From Pseudomonadota bacterium (GTDB taxonomy: Bacteria; Pseudomonadota; Alphaproteobacteria; Ferrovibrionales; Ferrovibrionaceae), in the NCBI GenBank assembly GCA_023434425.1, contig JAEYSS010000159.1, positions 1 through 49,507 on the forward strand: DNA of 49,507 bases, in the 5' to 3' direction. Position numbers and translations under genes: made by a program. A model generated the notes under the pieces. That model searched no databases, had not been told where the DNA came from, and saw nothing but the letters and a program-made list of their open reading frames with translations. Shown here piece after piece: positions 7,658 through 15,458 of this stretch; the stretch's first letter is position 1, and every line of letters starts with the position of its first letter.

Positions 7658-8533
7658 ATGGCCGCCACCGTCCGACCCCGTCGCAGCGTGCTTTATATGC
7701 CCGGCTCGAATGCCCGGGCGCTGGAAAAGGCGAAAACGCTCGCGGCGGATGCCCTGATCCTCGACCTGGAAGACGCGGTCGCTCCCGACGCCAAGACTTT
7801 GGCCCGCGAACAGGTCTGCAAGGCCGTGAGCGAGGGCGGCTATGGTTCGAGAGAACTGATCATCCGCACCAACGGGCTGGATACGCCCTGGGGCAGGGAC
7901 GACGTCATCGCCGCCGCAAAGGCCGCCCCCGATGCCATCCTGCTGCCCAAGGTGGAGTCTGCCGCGCAGGTGCAGGAAGCCGAAGCCCTGCTGAAGCAGC
8001 ATGGCCAGGACAGAACCGCGATCTGGTGCATGATGGAAACGCCGAAAGGCATCCTGCATGCCGAGCAGATTGCCGCGGCCTCGCCGCGGCTGGCCGCGCT
8101 GGTGATGGGCACGTCGGATCTGGTGAAGGATCTGAACGCGCAGCATACGCCGCTGCGGCTTCCCGTCATCACCTCGCTCGGCCTCTGCCTGCTGGCGGCG
8201 CGCGCCTATGGCCTCGCCATCCTCGATGGCGTCTATCTCGACCTCGATGACGATGCCGGGTTTGAATCCTCATGCAAACAGGGTCTGGAACTGGGCTTCG
8301 ACGGCAAGACGCTGATCCATCCCAAGACGCTGGAGATCACCAACCGCGTCTTTGCGCCGAGCGAGGCGCAGGTGGCCTGGGCGCAGAAGATCATCGCGGC
8401 TTTCGAAGCGGCGGCGAAGGACGGCAAGGGCGTGGTGCTGGTCGACGGCAAGCTGATCGAGAACCTGCATGTCGAACAGGCGAAGAAGCTGGCGGCGCTG
8501 GCCGAGGCGATTGCGAAACTGCAGGCGGCGTAA
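7658..8533 (+). CDS. HpcH/HpaI-family CoA ester lyase, (3S)-malyl-CoA thioesterase (Mcl2)-like
   Basis: A 291-residue CitE-like TIM barrel. Motifs: RSVLYMPGSNARALEKAKTL, the Mg-binding LILDLEDAVAPDAK, LLPKVES, MMETPKGILHAEQIA, VMGTSDLVKDL, and DGKTLIHPKTLEI with VDGKLIENLHVEQA. This set resembles Mcl2 of Rhodobacter, a (3S)-malyl-CoA thioesterase, more than Mcl1. The mesaconyl-CoA hydratase gene follows, so a role in the ethylmalonyl-CoA pathway (malyl-CoA or beta-methylmalyl-CoA turnover) is likely. ATG 7658 is the homologue-consistent start; the longer frame overlaps pdxY. Confidence 0.85.
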   Translation: MAATVRPRRSVLYMPGSNARALEKAKTLAADALILDLEDAVAPDAKTLAREQVCKAVSEGGYGSRELIIRTNGLDTPWGRDDVIAAAKAAPDAILLPKVESAAQVQEAEALLKQHGQDRTAIWCMMETPKGILHAEQIAAASPRLAALVMGTSDLVKDLNAQHTPLRLPVITSLGLCLLAARAYGLAILDGVYLDLDDDAGFESSCKQGLELGFDGKTLIHPKTLEITNRVFAPSEAQVAWAQKIIAAFEAAAKDGKGVVLVDGKLIENLHVEQAKKLAALAEAIAKLQAA

Positions 8534-8544
8534 CTCGTTTTGTT

Positions 8545-8622
8545 GTCACCCCCGGGCTTGACCCGGGGGTCCCATTTTGGACGGGCACGAAATGGGATGC
8601 CCGGATCAAGTCCGGGCATGAC
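8545..8622. repeat. Mosaic palindromic repeat pair, copy 1
   Basis: Two hairpins face each other: one around CGGGCTTGACCCG with CCC/GGG arms, the second GCCCGGATCAAGTCCGGGC. Outer GTCA/TGAC ends and inner CCCATTT/AAATGGG arms also pair, so the whole unit can fold into one large branched structure. It belongs to the family seen at 16821, 41526, 44107 and 45199. Confidence 0.85.
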
Positions 8623-8651
8623 GTAAAAGAAAGAACAGGGGCAAAGGCGAC

Positions 8652-9722
8652 ATGAGCGACAAGACCAATCCGGGCAATTTCTTCGAGGATTTCAAACTCG
8701 ACCAGGAAATCCGCCATGCCACGCCGCGCACCATCACGGCCGGCGATGTCGCGCTCTATACCGCTTTATACGGTCCGCGTTTCCCGGTGCAGTCGGCCGA
8801 CAGTTTCGCCCGCCGGCTCGGCCTGCGCGCCGCGCCCATCGATGACCTGCTGGCGTTTCATGTGGTGTTCGGCAAGACGGTGCCGGAGATTTCGCTGAAT
8901 GCGGTGGCCAATCTCGGCTATGCCGAATGTCGCTGGCTCGCGCCCGTCTTTGCCGGCGACACGCTGCACACCGTGTCGCGCGTGATCGGCCTGAAGGAAA
9001 ATTCCAACAGGAAGACCGGCGTGGTCTATGTGCGCAGCCAGGGCTACAAGGATGGCGACGAACTGGTGCTGGATTACGTGCGCTGGGTGATGGTGAAGAA
9101 GCGCGATGAAAGTGCCGCGATTGCCGAGGAGCGCGTGCCGCGCCTGAGCGATCATGTCGCGCCGGAACAGCTGCGCATCCCGACGGGCGTCAATTTCGCG
9201 CAGTACGACTGGACGCTGGCCGGCAGCCGCCATGGCTGGGAAGATTACGAGCCCGGCGAGAAGATCGACCATGTCGATGGCATGACCATCGAAGAGGCCG
9301 AGCACATGCTGGCGACACGGCTGTATCAGAACACCGCGAAGGTGCATTTCAACCAGCATCGCCAGGGCCAGGACAAACTCGGCCGCCGCCTGATCTATGG
9401 CGGCCATGTCATCAGCCTGGCGCGCGCGCTCAGCTTCAACGGCCTGGGCAATGCCGCCTTCATTGCCGCGATCAACGGCGGCCGGCATGTGAATCCGACC
9501 CTGGCGGGCAACACGATCTACGCCTGGTCGCAGGTGCTCGACAAAGCCGAGATCGACGGCCGCAGCGATGTCGGCGCCCTGCGCCTGCGTACGCTGGCGG
9601 TCAAGGACGAGCCGGCGGCAGGCTTCCCCGACAAGGATGCGAGCGGCAGCTATCCGGCCAGCGTGGTGCTGGATCTCGATTACTGGGCCCTGATGCCCAA
9701 ACGCGAGAAACGTCGCCGCTAA
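8652..9722 (+). CDS. mch: Mesaconyl-CoA hydratase (beta-methylmalyl-CoA dehydratase)
   Basis: A 356-residue double-hotdog MaoC-family protein. It begins GNFFEDFKLDQEIRHATPRT, then ITAGDVALYTALYGPRFPVQ in the first hotdog; the second hotdog has LYQNTAKVHFNQHR and RRLIYGGHVISLARALSFNG, with a C-terminal DLDYWALMP. This is the characteristic sequence of Mch, which interconverts mesaconyl-C1-CoA and beta-methylmalyl-CoA in the ethylmalonyl-CoA pathway for C2 assimilation. It lies directly downstream of the Mcl2-like lyase, separated by a palindromic repeat. Confidence 0.9.
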   Translation: MSDKTNPGNFFEDFKLDQEIRHATPRTITAGDVALYTALYGPRFPVQSADSFARRLGLRAAPIDDLLAFHVVFGKTVPEISLNAVANLGYAECRWLAPVFAGDTLHTVSRVIGLKENSNRKTGVVYVRSQGYKDGDELVLDYVRWVMVKKRDESAAIAEERVPRLSDHVAPEQLRIPTGVNFAQYDWTLAGSRHGWEDYEPGEKIDHVDGMTIEEAEHMLATRLYQNTAKVHFNQHRQGQDKLGRRLIYGGHVISLARALSFNGLGNAAFIAAINGGRHVNPTLAGNTIYAWSQVLDKAEIDGRSDVGALRLRTLAVKDEPAAGFPDKDASGSYPASVVLDLDYWALMPKREKRRR

Positions 9723-9742
9723 GGTCCGGGTCTCGCTGACGG

Positions 9743-9861
9743 CCCGTTCCGTCCCGTTCGGGGGCCAGATCCGTCCCGTTCAGGGCCCGTTGCGTCCCGT
9801 TTAAGCCTGTTCCGTCCCGTTTGCGCCCGTTCCGGGCTGTTTCATCCCGTTTTATCCCGCC
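9743..9861. repeat. Decamer-phased repeat tract A
   Basis: CCCGTT (variants CCTGTT, GCTGTT, CCCGCC) starts at 9743, 9753, 9775, then at 9786, 9796, 9806, 9816, 9826, 9836, 9846 and 9856, an exact 10-bp period over the last eight units. On the minus strand the unit reads AACGGG plus four variable bases. A 133-codon minus-strand frame across it gives only a low-complexity peptide, so the tract is unlikely to be a gene. Tract B at 42728 has the same period. Confidence 0.85.
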
Positions 9862-10112
9862 TAAGCGCTTGGCTTGGTGAGCTAAGGCTTTGATTTTCCT
9901 ATATACGATGTCCAACAACGGCCGCATTATGCGCTGAATGGTCGATCCGCACATTGCCGCATGCGAAACGAATGTTCTCAATAATAGGAATATTAGCATT
10001 TTTATCGATGCCAGACAAGGGCGGTGGCGCCTCCTGCCTTAGCCCGCGGCACCGTCTCCCTTCCCACACGCATAAGCGATCCGAGCCTGTAATTTAGGCA
10101 AAAGCCCAGCCT
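9862..10112. other. Non-coding stretch upstream of amtB
   Basis: Between the decamer tract and the amtB control elements I see no supported gene. The part around 9975-10010 is AT-rich (AATAATAGGAATATTAGC) in a GC-rich genome and might carry a further promoter, but no clear -35/-10 pair is present. Confidence 0.4.
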
Positions 10113-10132
10113 TTCGGCATGATTCTGCCGAA
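10113..10132. promoter_or_regulatory. Inverted repeat upstream of the amtB promoter
   Basis: TTCGGCA, a 6-bp spacer (TGATTC) and TGCCGAA form a perfect dyad about 80-90 bp before the sigma-54-like promoter, a typical enhancer-protein distance. It does not match the NtrC consensus I know, so the ligand protein is open. Confidence 0.4.
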
Positions 10133-10199
10133 TTTGGCGGCACCCCGCATAGGCAGGCCGCCACTCCATGCCTTTTCACGCATTTCCCGTGCCGCTGCT

Positions 10200-10216
10200 T
10201 TGGCATGCCTCGTGCT
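10200..10216 (+). promoter_or_regulatory. Candidate sigma-54 promoter for amtB
   Basis: TTGGCATG-CCTC-GTGCT keeps the invariant GG (-24) and GC (-12) at the correct 12-bp separation, with two departures from TTGGCACG-N4-TTGCT. Transcription would start near 10228, leaving about 83 nt of leader. Ammonium transporter genes are commonly sigma-54/NtrC controlled. Confidence 0.6.
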
Positions 10217-10310
10217 TGGGCAGCCTGCCCATTTTGCTGGCGTTTCGCCCGCCAGCGCGAGGGGCGCAAAAAGATCGTTTCGCCAAAACAATAACAGGGT
10301 GGGAACCCCA

Positions 10311-11621
10311 ATGACCGTCTCGACGCTGCGCCGCCTTGCGGCGCCCGCTCTCCTGTTGTCGCTCGCGGCACTGCCCGCGCTCGCCGCAGAAGAAAAACCG
10401 TTGGATGCCGCCAACACCGCCTGGATCCTGACCGCCACCGCGCTGGTGCTGTTCATGACCATGCCCGGCCTCGCCCTTTTCTATGCCGGCCTGGTGCGCG
10501 CCCGGAATGCGCTCAGCGTGGTGATGCATTGCGTGGTGATCGCCGCCCTGGTGTCGCTGCTCTGGCTGATTGCCGGCTACAGCCTCGCCTTCACCGATGG
10601 CGGCGCCAACAATGCCTGGATCGGCAGCTTCGACCGCGCCTTCATGGCCGGGGTCAGCGCCGACACGCTGAAGGACGGCCTGCCCGAGGCGCTGTTCTTC
10701 ATGTTCCAGATGACCTTCGCCATCATCACGCCGGCGCTGATCGTCGGCGCCTGGCCCGAGCGTATCCGCTTCGGCGCCGTGGTGCTGTTCACGGCGTTGT
10801 GGCTGTTCCTGGTCTATGTGCCGGTCTGCCACTGGATCTGGGGCGGCGGCTGGCTGTTCGATCTCGGCGTGGTCGATTTCGCCGGCGGCCTGGTGGTGCA
10901 TGTCACCGCTGGTATGGCGGCCATTGTCGCGGCCGTGCTGGTCGGCAAGCGCCGCGATTTCCCGCATGAACCGCTGCTGCCGCACAGCCCCGGCATGACC
11001 GCCATGGGTGCCGGCATGCTGTGGGTCGGCTGGTACGGCTTCAATGCCGGTTCGGCGCTCGCCGCCAGCGGCTCTGCCGGCATGGCGATGCTGGTGACGC
11101 ACGTGTCGGCCGCCTGCGGGGCGCTGACCTGGATGGCGATCGAATGGCTGCGCCATGGCCGCCCGTCGCTGGTCGGCACCGTCACCGGGCTGATCGCCGG
11201 CCTTGCCACCATCACGCCTGCGGCCGGCGTCGCCGGCCCGGCCGGTGCGGTGCTGATCGGCTTCTGCGGCGGCGCGATCTGCTTCACCGTCACGGCCCTG
11301 CTGAAGCAGAAATACAAACTGGATGACTCGCTCGACGTCTTCGCCGTGCATGGCGTGGGCGGCGCGCTCGGCATCCTGCTGGTCGCCATCGTCGGCCAGA
11401 CCGGCTTCGGCGGCACCGGTTTCGCCGAGGGCGTCACGGCCCTGATGCAGTTCAAGGCGCAGCTGATCGGCCTGGGCGTCACCGCCGCCTGGTCGGGGCT
11501 GATCTCCTGGGGCATCTTCGCCGTGCTGAAGGCGAGCGGGAACCTGCGGGTGAGCGAAGAGGACGAGTCCGACGGCCTCGACATCACCATCCATGGCGAA
11601 CGGGCCTACGATCTGCGGTAA
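10311..11621 (+). CDS. amtB: Ammonium transporter
   Basis: A 436-residue Amt/Mep channel for ammonium uptake. A signal sequence (residues 1-25, ...ALPALA|AEE) precedes eleven membrane helices. Family motifs are visible: MPGLALFYAGLVRARNALS, FQMTFAIITPALIVG, VPVCHWIWGGGWL, the first pore histidine in GGLVVHVTAGMAA, WVGWYGFNAGSAL, and the second pore histidine in DVFAVHGVGGALG. The start at 10311 gives a proper signal peptide; the frame is open further upstream but without family similarity. No glnK gene is adjacent, unlike the usual arrangement. Confidence 0.95.
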   Translation: MTVSTLRRLAAPALLLSLAALPALAAEEKPLDAANTAWILTATALVLFMTMPGLALFYAGLVRARNALSVVMHCVVIAALVSLLWLIAGYSLAFTDGGANNAWIGSFDRAFMAGVSADTLKDGLPEALFFMFQMTFAIITPALIVGAWPERIRFGAVVLFTALWLFLVYVPVCHWIWGGGWLFDLGVVDFAGGLVVHVTAGMAAIVAAVLVGKRRDFPHEPLLPHSPGMTAMGAGMLWVGWYGFNAGSALAASGSAGMAMLVTHVSAACGALTWMAIEWLRHGRPSLVGTVTGLIAGLATITPAAGVAGPAGAVLIGFCGGAICFTVTALLKQKYKLDDSLDVFAVHGVGGALGILLVAIVGQTGFGGTGFAEGVTALMQFKAQLIGLGVTAAWSGLISWGIFAVLKASGNLRVSEEDESDGLDITIHGERAYDLR

Positions 11622-11650
11622 GGCCACCCGACTGACGTCCGCCCTGCCTG

Positions 11651-11685
11651 CCGGCGGGCCTCGAAAGGGGCCCGCCGGTGCTTTT
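11651..11685 (+). terminator. Terminator after amtB
   Basis: A perfect 10-bp stem (CCGGCGGGCC / GGCCCGCCGG) with an 8-base loop, followed by TGCTTTT. It lies 30 bp after the amtB stop. Confidence 0.82.
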
Positions 11686-11819
11686 GCGGCCCGCCCGTGG
11701 CGACAGGCTGCCGCGTTGCGAAAGACTCGCAGATCCAGCGACGCAGGACAGCCGTTGCGGGTGGCAATTTCCCTTGCCGGGATGGGGTTTACGCGACTAA
11801 AAACAAAGTCGTCCAATGA

Positions 11820-11847
11820 TTGACTAAGCAGGGACCGGGACTAGTAT
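11820..11847 (+). promoter_or_regulatory. Sigma-70-type promoter for sdhCDAB
   Basis: TTGACT (11820-11825), 16-bp spacer and TAGTAT (11842-11847). Transcription near 11854 would leave a 100-nt leader before sdhC. The rest of the 333-bp gap between amtB and sdhC (11686-11819) shows no gene. Confidence 0.6.
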
Positions 11848-11954
11848 CCGCCCTGCTTTTCGGACGCCGACTCGGCCATTTTCCCCATTTGCGCCGGCGG
11901 CGGACCGCCCCACCCCGAAGGCCCCGCTTACCCGCCGGGGCAAAGGCGCGAAAA

Positions 11955-12341
11955 ATGGCGAATGTCGAACGACCGCTCTCTCCCCATCTGCAGATCTACC
12001 GCTGGCCCGTCACCATGGCGACGTCGATCCTGCACCGCGCCACCGGCTGCGGTCTGGCCGCCGGCACCCTGCTGCTGACCTGGTGGCTGGTCGCCGCGGC
12101 CGCCGGCCCCGATTATTACGCGATGGTGCAGGCCTGCCTCGGCTCGATCCTCGGCCGCCTCGTGCTGCTCGGCTTCTCCTGGGCGCTGTTCTACCACCTG
12201 CTGAACGGCATCCGGCACCTGTTCTGGGATGCCGGCCACGGCTACAGCCTTCCGGTCGCCAACAAGTCGGGCTGGGCCGTCATCATCGGGTCTGTGGTGC
12301 TGACCGTGCTGGCCTGGATCCTGGCCTATAGCTGGAAGTAA
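11955..12341 (+). CDS. sdhC: Succinate dehydrogenase cytochrome b556 subunit
   Basis: A 128-residue, three-helix membrane anchor of complex II, which binds heme b and ubiquinone with SdhD. Signature motifs are RPLSPHLQIYRWPVTMATSI followed by LHRATG (Ser24, His27, Arg28 near the quinone site) and FYHLLNGIRHLFWDAG, where His81 or His88 is the likely heme ligand. It opens the sdhCDAB operon; ATG 11955 is the family start (MANVERPLSPH). sdhD follows after 12 bp. Confidence 0.95.
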   Translation: MANVERPLSPHLQIYRWPVTMATSILHRATGCGLAAGTLLLTWWLVAAAAGPDYYAMVQACLGSILGRLVLLGFSWALFYHLLNGIRHLFWDAGHGYSLPVANKSGWAVIIGSVVLTVLAWILAYSWK

Positions 12342-12353
12342 GGAGCGCGCATC

Positions 12354-12749
12354 ATGAGCAATTCCAACAAGTATATGCGCAGCGACCTCAAGAACGTGCG
12401 CGGCCTCGGCGCCGCCAAGGAAGGCGTGCAGCACTGGTGGCTGCAGCGCGTGACCGCCGTCGCCATGATCCCGCTGCTGCTGATCCTCGTGGTCTGCGTG
12501 CTGAAGCTGGCCACCGGCGACCATGCCGCTGTGGCCGCCGCTTTCAGGAGCCCGATCCTCGCGGTGCTGGCGCTGCTCGCCATCCTCGCCATCTTCTGGC
12601 ACATGAAGCTGGGTCTGCAGGTGGTGATCGAAGACTACGTGCATACCGAGAGCGTGAAGATCGTTTCGCTGCTCGCCGTCACCTTTGCCACCTTCGTCGT
12701 CGGCGGCATCGCCGCCCTGTCGGTGCTCAAGATGTTTTTCGGAGCCTAA
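12354..12749 (+). CDS. sdhD: Succinate dehydrogenase hydrophobic membrane anchor
   Basis: A 131-residue second membrane anchor of complex II with three hydrophobic helices. The N-terminus has RSDLKNVRGLGAAKEGVQHW, then WLQRVTAVAMIPL, and the conserved HMKLGLQVVIEDYVH block (His83 a heme-ligand candidate). This is the usual alphaproteobacterial SdhD. It is preceded by AAGGAGCGCGC, a good ribosome site, and followed by sdhA after 4 bp. Confidence 0.94.
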   Translation: MSNSNKYMRSDLKNVRGLGAAKEGVQHWWLQRVTAVAMIPLLLILVVCVLKLATGDHAAVAAAFRSPILAVLALLAILAIFWHMKLGLQVVIEDYVHTESVKIVSLLAVTFATFVVGGIAALSVLKMFFGA

Positions 12750-12753
12750 GACC

Positions 12754-14541
12754 ATGCCCGCCAGCTATCAGGTTCACGATCACTATTACGATGTCGTCGT
12801 TGTCGGCGCCGGCGGTGCGGGCCTGCGCGCCACCATGGGCATGGCCGCGGCCGGCCTGAAGACCGCCTGCATCTCGAAGGTGTTCCCGACCCGCAGCCAC
12901 ACCGTGGCGGCGCAGGGCGGCATCTCGGCCGCGCTCGGCAATATGGGCGAGGATAACTGGCGCTGGCATATGTATGACACCGTCAAAGGCTCCGACTGGC
13001 TCGGCGACCAGGACGCGATCGAGTATATGTGCCGCGAGGCCGTGCCGGCCGTCGTCGAACTGGAGCATTTCGGCGTGCCGTTCAGCCGCACGCCCGAAGG
13101 CAAGATCTATCAGCGCGCCTTTGGCGGCATGACCAAGAATTTCGGCGCCGAACCGGCACAGCGCACCTGCGCCGCCGCCGACCGCACCGGCCATGCGATG
13201 CTGCACACGCTGTACCAGCAGTCGCTGAAATACGACACCGAGTTCTTCATCGAATACTTCGCCCTCGACCTGATCATGGACGACGAGGGCGCCTGCTGCG
13301 GCGTGATGGCCTGGAACCTGGCCGACGGCACGATCCACCGCTTCCGCGCCAAGATGGTGGTGCTGGCGACCGGCGGCTACGGCCGCGCCTATTTCAGCTG
13401 CACCTCGGCACATACCTGCACCGGCGATGGCGGCGGCATGGTGCTGCGCGCCGGCCTGCCACTGCAGGATATGGAATTCGTGCAGTTCCATCCCACCGGC
13501 ATCTACGGTGCCGGCTGCCTGATCACCGAAGGCGCGCGCGGCGAAGGCGGCTATGTCGTCAATTCCAAGGGCGAGCGCTTCATGGAACGCTATGCCCCCT
13601 CGGCCAAGGACCTCGCCTCACGCGATGTCGTCAGCCGCGCCATGACCATGGAAATCCGCGAAGGCCGCGGCGTGGGCAAGAACGGCGACCACATCTTCCT
13701 GCATCTGGATCATCTCGATCCGAAGATCCTGCACGAGCGCCTGCCGGGCATCTCGGAAAGCGCCAAGATCTTCGCCGGCGTCGACGTGACCAAACAGCCG
13801 ATCCCGGTGCTGCCGACCGTGCATTACAATATGGGCGGCATCCCGACCAACTACCACGGCGAGGTTGTCACCCTGAAAGACGGCAACCCCGACAGTGTGG
13901 TGCCCGGCCTGATGGCCGTGGGTGAGGCTGCCTGCGTGTCGGTGCATGGCGCCAACCGCCTCGGCTCGAACTCGCTGATCGATCTGGTGGTGTTCGGCCG
14001 TGCCGCTGCCATCCGTGCGGCCCAGGTGGTCGACAAGAATGCCAAGCATCGCGACATCAAGGGCGCCGGCGACGAGGCGCTCGCCCGTCTCGATCGCTTC
14101 CGCCATGCCAAGGGCGGCAGCCCGACAGCACAGATTCGCGACAAGATGCAGCGCACGATGCAGAACAACTGCGCCGTCTACCGTACCGGCGAGGTGCTGA
14201 AGGAAGGCAAAGGCCTGATCGATCAGGTCTATACCATGATGCCCGACATCGCCGTGGCCGACCGCTCGCTGGTGTGGAATTCCGATCTGGTCGAGACGCT
14301 GGAACTCGACAACCTGATCCGTCAGGCCATTGTCACTATGCATTCGGCCGAGAACCGCAAGGAAAGCCGCGGCGCCCATGCCCGCGAGGACTTTGCCGAT
14401 CGCGACGACAAGGACTGGATGAAGCACACGCTGGCCTGGCTCAGCGACAAGGGCGGCGTCACCATCGACTATCGCCCGGTGCACACCTACACGCTGACCA
14501 ACGAGGTCTCGTATATCGAGCCCAAGAAGCGCGTTTACTAA
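12754..14541 (+). CDS. sdhA: Succinate dehydrogenase flavoprotein subunit
   Basis: The 595-residue catalytic subunit, which oxidises succinate to fumarate with covalent FAD. It shows the dinucleotide-binding motif VVVVGAGGAGLRATMG (residues 14-29), the flavin-attachment histidine in RSHTVAAQGG (His49), FVQFHPTGIYGAG, SRAMTMEIREGRG, VHYNMGGIPTNYHG, and the C-terminal HSAENRKESRGAHAREDF. Length is standard. ATG 12754 (MPASYQVHDHYYDVVVVG) is chosen over an upstream open extension that overlaps sdhD. Confidence 0.97.
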   Translation: MPASYQVHDHYYDVVVVGAGGAGLRATMGMAAAGLKTACISKVFPTRSHTVAAQGGISAALGNMGEDNWRWHMYDTVKGSDWLGDQDAIEYMCREAVPAVVELEHFGVPFSRTPEGKIYQRAFGGMTKNFGAEPAQRTCAAADRTGHAMLHTLYQQSLKYDTEFFIEYFALDLIMDDEGACCGVMAWNLADGTIHRFRAKMVVLATGGYGRAYFSCTSAHTCTGDGGGMVLRAGLPLQDMEFVQFHPTGIYGAGCLITEGARGEGGYVVNSKGERFMERYAPSAKDLASRDVVSRAMTMEIREGRGVGKNGDHIFLHLDHLDPKILHERLPGISESAKIFAGVDVTKQPIPVLPTVHYNMGGIPTNYHGEVVTLKDGNPDSVVPGLMAVGEAACVSVHGANRLGSNSLIDLVVFGRAAAIRAAQVVDKNAKHRDIKGAGDEALARLDRFRHAKGGSPTAQIRDKMQRTMQNNCAVYRTGEVLKEGKGLIDQVYTMMPDIAVADRSLVWNSDLVETLELDNLIRQAIVTMHSAENRKESRGAHAREDFADRDDKDWMKHTLAWLSDKGGVTIDYRPVHTYTLTNEVSYIEPKKRVY

Positions 14542-14553
14542 GGATACATCCCC

Positions 14554-15345
14554 ATGGCTGAGTTCTCGCTGCCGAAGAATTCCAAGATTTCCCAGGGCAA
14601 GACCTGGGCGCTGCCGCCGGCCAAGCCGGGCGAAGAGCGCAAGGTCCGCAAGTTCAGCGTCTATCGCTGGAACCAGGATGACGGCAAGACGCCGCAGATC
14701 GACACCTACGAAGTCGACATGAACGACTGCGGCCCGATGGTTCTGGATGCGCTGATCAAGATCAAGAACGACATCGATCCGTCGCTCACCTTCCGCCGCT
14801 CCTGCCGCGAAGGCGTCTGCGGCTCCTGCGCGATGAACATCGATGGCGGCAACACGCTGGCCTGCACCAAGGCCTGCGAAGACATTGACGGCGACGTGAA
14901 GATCTATCCGCTGCCGCACATGCCGGTGATCAAGGATCTGGTGCCGGATCTCTCCAACTTCTACGCGCAGTATGCCTCGATCAAGCCGTGGATGCAGACC
15001 CAGAGCCCGGCGCCGACCCGCGAGCGCCTGCAGTCGGCCGAAGACCGCAAGAAGCTGGACGGATTGTATGAGTGCATTCTCTGCGCCTGCTGCTCGACCT
15101 CCTGCCCGAGCTATTGGTGGAATTCCGACCGTTATCTCGGCCCGGCCATCCTCCTTCAGGCTTACCGCTGGATTGCCGACAGCCGCGATGAGATGACCGG
15201 AGAGCGACTCGACAACCTGGAAGACCCGTTCAGGCTGTACCGCTGCCACACCATCATGAACTGCGCGCAGACCTGCCCGAAGGGCCTCAATCCCGCGCAG
15301 GCCATCGGTGAAATCAAGAAGCTGATGGTAGAACGACGCGGCTGA
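14554..15345 (+). CDS. sdhB: Succinate dehydrogenase iron-sulfur subunit
   Basis: The 263-residue electron-transfer subunit of complex II. Three cluster motifs are in order: [2Fe-2S] in SCREGVCGSCAMNIDG with a later LAC, [4Fe-4S] in CILCACCSTSCPSYWW, and [3Fe-4S] in CHTIMNCAQTCPKGLNP. It completes the sdhCDAB operon 12 bp after sdhA. No obvious terminator follows, and the next gene begins about 110 bp downstream in the same direction. Confidence 0.97.
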   Translation: MAEFSLPKNSKISQGKTWALPPAKPGEERKVRKFSVYRWNQDDGKTPQIDTYEVDMNDCGPMVLDALIKIKNDIDPSLTFRRSCREGVCGSCAMNIDGGNTLACTKACEDIDGDVKIYPLPHMPVIKDLVPDLSNFYAQYASIKPWMQTQSPAPTRERLQSAEDRKKLDGLYECILCACCSTSCPSYWWNSDRYLGPAILLQAYRWIADSRDEMTGERLDNLEDPFRLYRCHTIMNCAQTCPKGLNPAQAIGEIKKLMVERRG

Positions 15346-15458
15346 TCTGCTAGACTAAAGACCAAGCAGGGGGCAAACGGCTGGATCGGGTTAACCGGTC
15401 CGCTTAGACTTGCGGCCGAATCTTCTGTGGTGTGTTTGAGGCAAGGCCGCTAAGCGTT

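Noticed and set aside
7538..8146. N-terminal extension of pdxY by about 200 codons
   Set aside because: The extension overlaps the Mcl2-like gene in antisense and homologues begin at MRVLSIQSQ.
9601..9999. 133-codon minus-strand reading frame across decamer tract A
   Set aside because: Its composition is low-complexity and follows from the 10-bp repeat; it overlaps the end of mch and has no recognisable domain or good ribosome site.
10176..11816. 546-codon minus-strand reading frame opposite amtB
   Set aside because: It is rich in His, Gly, Asp, Arg and Gln, the usual shadow of a GC-rich gene; amtB on the plus strand is unambiguous.
13618..15249. 543-codon minus-strand frame opposite sdhA and sdhB
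   Set aside because: Shadow of two certain genes; no family motif in the translation.
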